Below are positions 60,074 through 64,000 of a DNA stretch of 64,000 nucleotides, piece after piece. The DNA is from Vallitalea longa (lineage in GTDB: Bacteria; Bacillota; Clostridia; Lachnospirales; Vallitaleaceae). Within the stretch, counting starts at the first letter, position 1; every line of letters starts with the position of its first letter. Below the pieces are notes generated by a model that had not been told where the DNA came from, ran no database searches, and saw only the letters and a program-made list of their open reading frames with translations. A program made the translations under genes and the position numbers. The DNA is taken from positions 62,001 to 126,000 of the forward strand of contig NZ_BRLB01000003.1 in assembly GCF_027923465.1 (NCBI RefSeq), read 5' to 3'.

Positions 60074-61342
60074 ATGAGTAAAAAATTTTTAGTAGGAGTC
60101 CTAAGTTTGTTATTAACTGTATCACTTTTTTCAGGATGTGGTAAAAAAGATGAAAAGACTCCAGACGAAAATGGCTCAAATAATGAAGGTGTAGCAGGTG
60201 AAAAAGTTACATTAAATATATGGGGTATGGGTGAAGAAGCAAAGTTATTATCAAAAATCGAACCTGATTTTGAGAAAGCTAATCCTGATATCGATATGGT
60301 AGTTCAAGCTATACCTTGGGACCAAGCTCATGATAAGTTATTAATGGCTGTTGCTTCACAAAAAGGTCCAGATGTAATCCAATTAGGTACAACTTGGATT
60401 CCAGAATTTGCAGAAGCAGAGGTATTAAAAGATCTAACACCTTATATTGATGAATATCCTAATCTTGACCCTAAGAACTACTTTGAGAGTTCAGTAGGTA
60501 CTACTAATTTTGATGGAAAATACATCGGTGTTCCTTGGTATGTTGATACTCGTGCATTATTCTACAGAACAGATTTATTAGAAGAAGTAGGATATCCAGA
60601 AGGACCAAGCACATGGGATGAATTAAAAGACGCTTCAACTAAATTAGCAGCTAGAGGCGATGGACAATATGGTATAAGTTTTGACCTAAAAGACCAAGTG
60701 TTCTCAATTCCTTACGGATGGCAAAATGGTTCAGAAATAATTAAAGATGGTAAACCATTATTCAATGAACCTGAATATGTTGATGCAGTTAAATACTTAG
60801 ATAGTTTCTTCAAAGAAGAATTATCACCAGTGCAAGATGATATGGATGCAATTCAAGCATTCAAGAATGGTTCAAGACCTATGTTTGTTAGTGGACCTTG
60901 GATGATTAATATAATTAAAGACCAAGCTGCAGATATAGATGGTAAATGGGCAGTACGTACTGTTCCAGCAAAAGAGAACAATTTATCTTCTGTAGGTGGT
61001 TCTAACCTTGTAGTGTTCGAATACACTAAGCAAGAAGAAGCAGCATTAAAATTCATCAACTACATGACAGAAGTTGAAACACAAGTTAAATGGTTTGATG
61101 TAGCAAAATGTTTACCAGCAAGAACTGAAGCTTGGAATGATGAAGCACTTTCAAGTGATCCATTTTTCAGTGCATTCGGAGAGCAAATGAAAAATTCAAA
61201 AATAGCACCATTTATTCCTGAATGGGAAGCAATAGCAATGGAAGTTAGAAAAAGTCTTGAAGAAATTAGTATTGGTGGCGCTGATATTCAAACAGAATTA
61301 GATAAGTTAAATAAAACAGTTGAAAAAATGTTAGAAAAGTAA
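60074..61342 (+). CDS. sugar ABC transporter, substrate-binding lipoprotein
   Basis: A 422-residue family 1 extracellular solute-binding protein. Lipobox LFSGC (C22), a linker rich in E, G and N, then KVTLNIWGMGEEAKLLSKIEPDFEKANPDIDMVVQAIPWDQAHDKLLMAVASQKGPDVIQLG, the usual opening of oligosaccharide-binding proteins, GVPWYVDTRALFYRTDLLEEVG, and FVSGPWMI. It delivers a sugar, probably an oligosaccharide, to the two permeases downstream. No ATPase gene is in view, so a shared MsmK-like ATPase must be elsewhere. AGGAGG start. Confidence 0.95.
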   Translation: MSKKFLVGVLSLLLTVSLFSGCGKKDEKTPDENGSNNEGVAGEKVTLNIWGMGEEAKLLSKIEPDFEKANPDIDMVVQAIPWDQAHDKLLMAVASQKGPDVIQLGTTWIPEFAEAEVLKDLTPYIDEYPNLDPKNYFESSVGTTNFDGKYIGVPWYVDTRALFYRTDLLEEVGYPEGPSTWDELKDASTKLAARGDGQYGISFDLKDQVFSIPYGWQNGSEIIKDGKPLFNEPEYVDAVKYLDSFFKEELSPVQDDMDAIQAFKNGSRPMFVSGPWMINIIKDQAADIDGKWAVRTVPAKENNLSSVGGSNLVVFEYTKQEEAALKFINYMTEVETQVKWFDVAKCLPARTEAWNDEALSSDPFFSAFGEQMKNSKIAPFIPEWEAIAMEVRKSLEEISIGGADIQTELDKLNKTVEKMLEK

Positions 61343-61383
61343 TTAATGATAAGTAAGGTATAAGATTTATTTGCTATAAATAA

Positions 61384-61430
61384 GCCCCAGAAGATTGAGA
61401 ATAATGTATTCTGAACTTATGGGGCATTTT
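61384..61430 (+). terminator. partial terminator between binding protein and permeases
   Basis: GCCCCA (61384-61389) and TGGGGC (61420-61425), followed by ATTTTA. Such intercistronic hairpins commonly let the binding protein be made in excess over the permeases. Confidence 0.65.
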
Positions 61431-61452
61431 AATTAGGGAATCAGGTGATTAA

Positions 61453-62352
61453 GTGAAAAATTTAGTTAGAAATTTAAACAAGTATAAATACCCTTATATA
61501 TTCCTTGCTCCTGCTATAATAGTACTTTTGATATTTTCCATAGTACCGATCTTCTTATCTGTAGGAATCAGTTTTACAGATATGAACATCAAAGGATTAG
61601 CTAATTTCAATAATATTGATTTCATAGGAATCAGTAATTACATTGAACTATTTCAGGACAAAGATTTCACGCAGGCAATATTGAATACGGTATTTTATGT
61701 TGTAGTAGGTGTACCATTTGTTGTTCTATTATCACTTACTGCTGCATTATTGATCAATTATGGTACATCCAAGATATTTTCTTTCTTTAGAGTAGTATAT
61801 TATGCTCCAGCTGTAACTAATATCGTTGCAGTAGCAGTAGTTTGGGGATTTTTATATAATACCAATTATGGTCTTCTAAATACTATACTGAATGGAGTCG
61901 GAATAGATGGATTGAGATGGTTGCAAGACCCATTGCTCGCAAAAGTATCATTGGTCATTTTGGCAGTATGGAGAGCAATAGGACTTAATATGCTTATTTT
62001 CTTAGCGGCATTAAAAGGTATTCCAAAATCTTATTATGAAGCAGCTAAGATAGATGGTGCTAAGAAATTCCAATGTCTCAGATATATTACGTTACCTCAA
62101 TTAAGGTTCTCGACTTTCTTTGTAACCATAACAACATTGATTGGTTGGATACAGTTCTTTGAAGAACCAATGATAATGACTGAAGGTGGACCTCTTGGAC
62201 AGACTAATTCAATGGCATTGTTCATTTACCAAAATGGATTCAAGCAAAGTCAATTCGGTTATGCAGCAGCAGGTTCATTTATACTGTTCTTGATAATTAT
62301 CATAGTAACCCTTATTCAATTCAGAATGAACAAAGAAAATGTATGGGAATAA
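61453..62352 (+). CDS. sugar ABC transporter permease 1 (MalF type)
   Basis: A 299-residue membrane protein with six helices. The EAA loop is YYEAAKIDGAKKFQCLRYITLPQL near residue 195-220. Opens KNLVRNLNKYKYPYIFLAPAIIVLLIFSIVPIF. The GTG start lies behind TCAGGTGATTAA. It pairs with the second permease, which follows 23 bp later. Confidence 0.93.
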   Translation: MKNLVRNLNKYKYPYIFLAPAIIVLLIFSIVPIFLSVGISFTDMNIKGLANFNNIDFIGISNYIELFQDKDFTQAILNTVFYVVVGVPFVVLLSLTAALLINYGTSKIFSFFRVVYYAPAVTNIVAVAVVWGFLYNTNYGLLNTILNGVGIDGLRWLQDPLLAKVSLVILAVWRAIGLNMLIFLAALKGIPKSYYEAAKIDGAKKFQCLRYITLPQLRFSTFFVTITTLIGWIQFFEEPMIMTEGGPLGQTNSMALFIYQNGFKQSQFGYAAAGSFILFLIIIIVTLIQFRMNKENVWE

Positions 62353-62375
62353 AATCTTATGACTGAGGTGAGAAA

Positions 62376-63200
62376 ATGAAAACACGTAAAATTAAATTAG
62401 ATAAAATTATTGTAATAGTATTACTTACTCTAGGCGGTATTGTGATGTTCACCCCATTTATATGGATGATACTTACTTCATTTAAACATTCTAGTGAAGC
62501 TGTACTTATTCCGCCTACATTATTCCCTAATGTTCCAACATTGGACAACTACAAGAAACTATTTGAAGAACTTAATTTCTTGGTTTATTTGAAAAACACT
62601 ATAATTGTTGTATTATTGTTCTTTATTGGAATGTTGATAAATGCAATGGCAGGATATGCTTTCGGAAAATTCAAGTTCCCAGGTAAAAAAGTATTATTTA
62701 TATTTGTTCTTGCTACAATGATGATACCGTCACAAGTTACAATGATACCAGTATATCTGATTCTTAATCAGATGGGACTTATAAATACCATGCTGGGTAT
62801 TGTGCTTCCGGGACTTGTAGTAGCATATAATATTTTCTTATTCAAGCAATTCATGGGAGGTATTCCCAATGAATTAATGGAAGCGGCACGTATTGATGGA
62901 GCGGGAGAGTTTTATATATTTTTTAAATTGATTATGCCTATTTCCAAGCCGATATTGGCTGTACAGGGTATATTGACATTCATAGCAGGATGGAACAACT
63001 TCTTATGGCCGTTAATAATAGCCAACGACGAGAAATATTATACATTATCAGTAGGATTATCCTTATTAAAAGGACAGAATACTGCCAACTTCGCACTACA
63101 AATGGCAGGTGCTTCAATTATGGTAGTACCTATAATGATTATTTTTTGCATATTCCAGAAACACATCATGGAAGGATTTGTTACGTCAGGAATAAAATAG
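62376..63200 (+). CDS. sugar ABC transporter permease 2 (MalG type)
   Basis: A 274-residue membrane protein with six helices; the EAA loop is ELMEAARIDGAGEFYIFFKLIMP, and the N-terminal GGIVMFTPFIWMILTSFKH is typical of MalG-type permeases. The ATG follows GAGGTGAG. The glycoside phosphorylase-like gene begins 13 bp behind it. Confidence 0.93.
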   Translation: MKTRKIKLDKIIVIVLLTLGGIVMFTPFIWMILTSFKHSSEAVLIPPTLFPNVPTLDNYKKLFEELNFLVYLKNTIIVVLLFFIGMLINAMAGYAFGKFKFPGKKVLFIFVLATMMIPSQVTMIPVYLILNQMGLINTMLGIVLPGLVVAYNIFLFKQFMGGIPNELMEAARIDGAGEFYIFFKLIMPISKPILAVQGILTFIAGWNNFLWPLIIANDEKYYTLSVGLSLLKGQNTANFALQMAGASIMVVPIMIIFCIFQKHIMEGFVTSGIK

Positions 63201-63213
63201 GAGGATGCACATA

Positions 63214-64000
63214 TTGAGATTAAAACAAGAAAATAATCTTATAAGTATTAAAAAAGGATGTACACAATTTACTTTTTTAGATACAGGAGATTTAAGAGAA
63301 ATAAAAAACAATGAAATAATGATTAATCAAATGATAGGTGATCCTGTCTTTGGTTCATTAAGTAATATATATCTTCGTATACACAATGGTAAGAAGATAA
63401 GATTCTATAAATTATTAGGAATTAATTCTGATAGTAAGTTCTTCTACAATAATGAAAGCGTTAAGTGGGAAGGAAAACTAGAAGGAATATCATATAAAAT
63501 AATATTAACCTTGGTTACCGAGAATACATGGTGTTATAAGATTTCACTAGACGGTAACGGTGAAATGGTGGATGTTGTTTATGGTCAAGATATAAGCATT
63601 GCCGATAAAGGTGGAGTATTGGCCAATGAACTTTATATCAGTCAGTATATTGACCATAAGGTATTAGAAGGAAAAGATGGTTATGTTGTATGTTCAAGAC
63701 AGAACCAAAGACAATCTTGTGGATATCCTTATTTACAATTAGGTACTAAGGATGTAAAAGCTGTAGGATATTCAACTGATGCAACACAATTTTTTGGAAA
63801 GTCTTACAAAAGAACTAATAGAGAAGATGCTTTGGAGCATGAATTATCAAATGAAAATTATCAATACGAATTGAGTTATATAGCTCTTCAAACAGAAAAA
63901 ATGACTCTAGATGCTAACAGGAGTTTTGGTTTCTATGGAGTATTCAATAATAATTATGAAAAAGCCGTTAGTGAAATAGAATTTGATGAAGACAAACAAA
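63214..64000 (+). CDS. glycoside phosphorylase-like protein, N-terminal part (GH94-like, partial)
   Basis: 262 codons to the window end without a stop. It starts with TTG 8 nt behind AGGAGG: RLKQENNLISIKKGCTQFTF. IGDPVFGSLSNIYLRI, VVYGQDISIADKGGVLANELYISQYIDHKVLEG and VVCSRQNQRQSCGYPYLQLG resemble the N-terminal beta-sandwich and linker of GH94-type phosphorylases, especially those acting on beta-1,2-oligoglucans. The catalytic barrel lies beyond the edge. Its place in the operon implies intracellular phosphorolysis of the imported oligosaccharide. The family call is moderate. Confidence 0.65.
   Translation, partial: MRLKQENNLISIKKGCTQFTFLDTGDLREIKNNEIMINQMIGDPVFGSLSNIYLRIHNGKKIRFYKLLGINSDSKFFYNNESVKWEGKLEGISYKIILTLVTENTWCYKISLDGNGEMVDVVYGQDISIADKGGVLANELYISQYIDHKVLEGKDGYVVCSRQNQRQSCGYPYLQLGTKDVKAVGYSTDATQFFGKSYKRTNREDALEHELSNENYQYELSYIALQTEKMTLDANRSFGFYGVFNNNYEKAVSEIEFDEDKQ

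Overview
The window is AT-rich DNA from a low-GC, Gram-positive, anaerobic Clostridia-type bacterium. Support for this: near-consensus sigma-A promoters, strong AGGAGG ribosome binding sites, frequent GTG/TTG starts, a gap-pgk-tpiA-gpmI-eno glycolytic block, and a secG-rnr-smpB-ssrA block. The gene mix (uronate isomerase, alpha-glucosidase, sugar ABC transporter with a glycoside phosphorylase) suggests a saccharolytic fermenter. A Vallitalea or Lachnospirales relative is my guess, not a demonstrated identity.

Layout. 1-6.5 kb: lower glycolysis (3' end of gap, pgk, tpiA, gpmI, eno) and a PHP-domain hydrolase; two copies of a ~70 bp hairpin repeat flank eno. 6.5-10.4 kb: secG, rnr, smpB and tmRNA (tag ADENNNNFAFAA). 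10.5-18.3 kb: accessory region behind ssrA, with a decayed serine recombinase and a cluster matching bacimethrin biosynthesis plus thiaminase I (bcmB, bcmA, bcmC, bcmE), then an amidohydrolase. At 18.2 kb a 45-residue protein has a LexA-type box inside its promoter. 18.7-31.5 kb: membrane and secreted proteins, a CPBP protease, a guanidine-I riboswitch with its SMR exporter, a VanZ-like protein, kduI, a SagB-type oxidoreductase, a NUDIX hydrolase, a cupin, and a TetR-controlled ABC-2 exporter. 32-38 kb: small accessory genes and a GH13 alpha-glucosidase.

38.1-58.6 kb: a complete contractile tail locus of the PBSX/diffocin type. It has a repressor and an activator, sheath, tube, frameshifted assembly chaperone, short tape measure, LysM and baseplate proteins, fibres, XhlA, an M23 lysin and a holin. 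It has no terminase, portal, capsid or integrase, so it is best read as an R-type tailocin. Its most unusual property is two baseplate/fibre modules in tandem: the gpJ (XkdT) and gpI (XkdU) genes both occur twice, each set with its own fibres, and a decayed xkdS scar marks the duplication junction. The chaperone pair carries a textbook -1 frameshift signal.

58.7-64 kb: a small HTH protein, a second member of the 41-45 residue small-protein family, a 152 bp MITE-like element with a 6 bp target duplication (degraded relatives at 6.9 and 37.9 kb), and a sugar ABC operon with two matching LacI-type operators, ending in a partial GH94-like phosphorylase.

Functional calls come from reading the sequence and recalling families; no database search was run.
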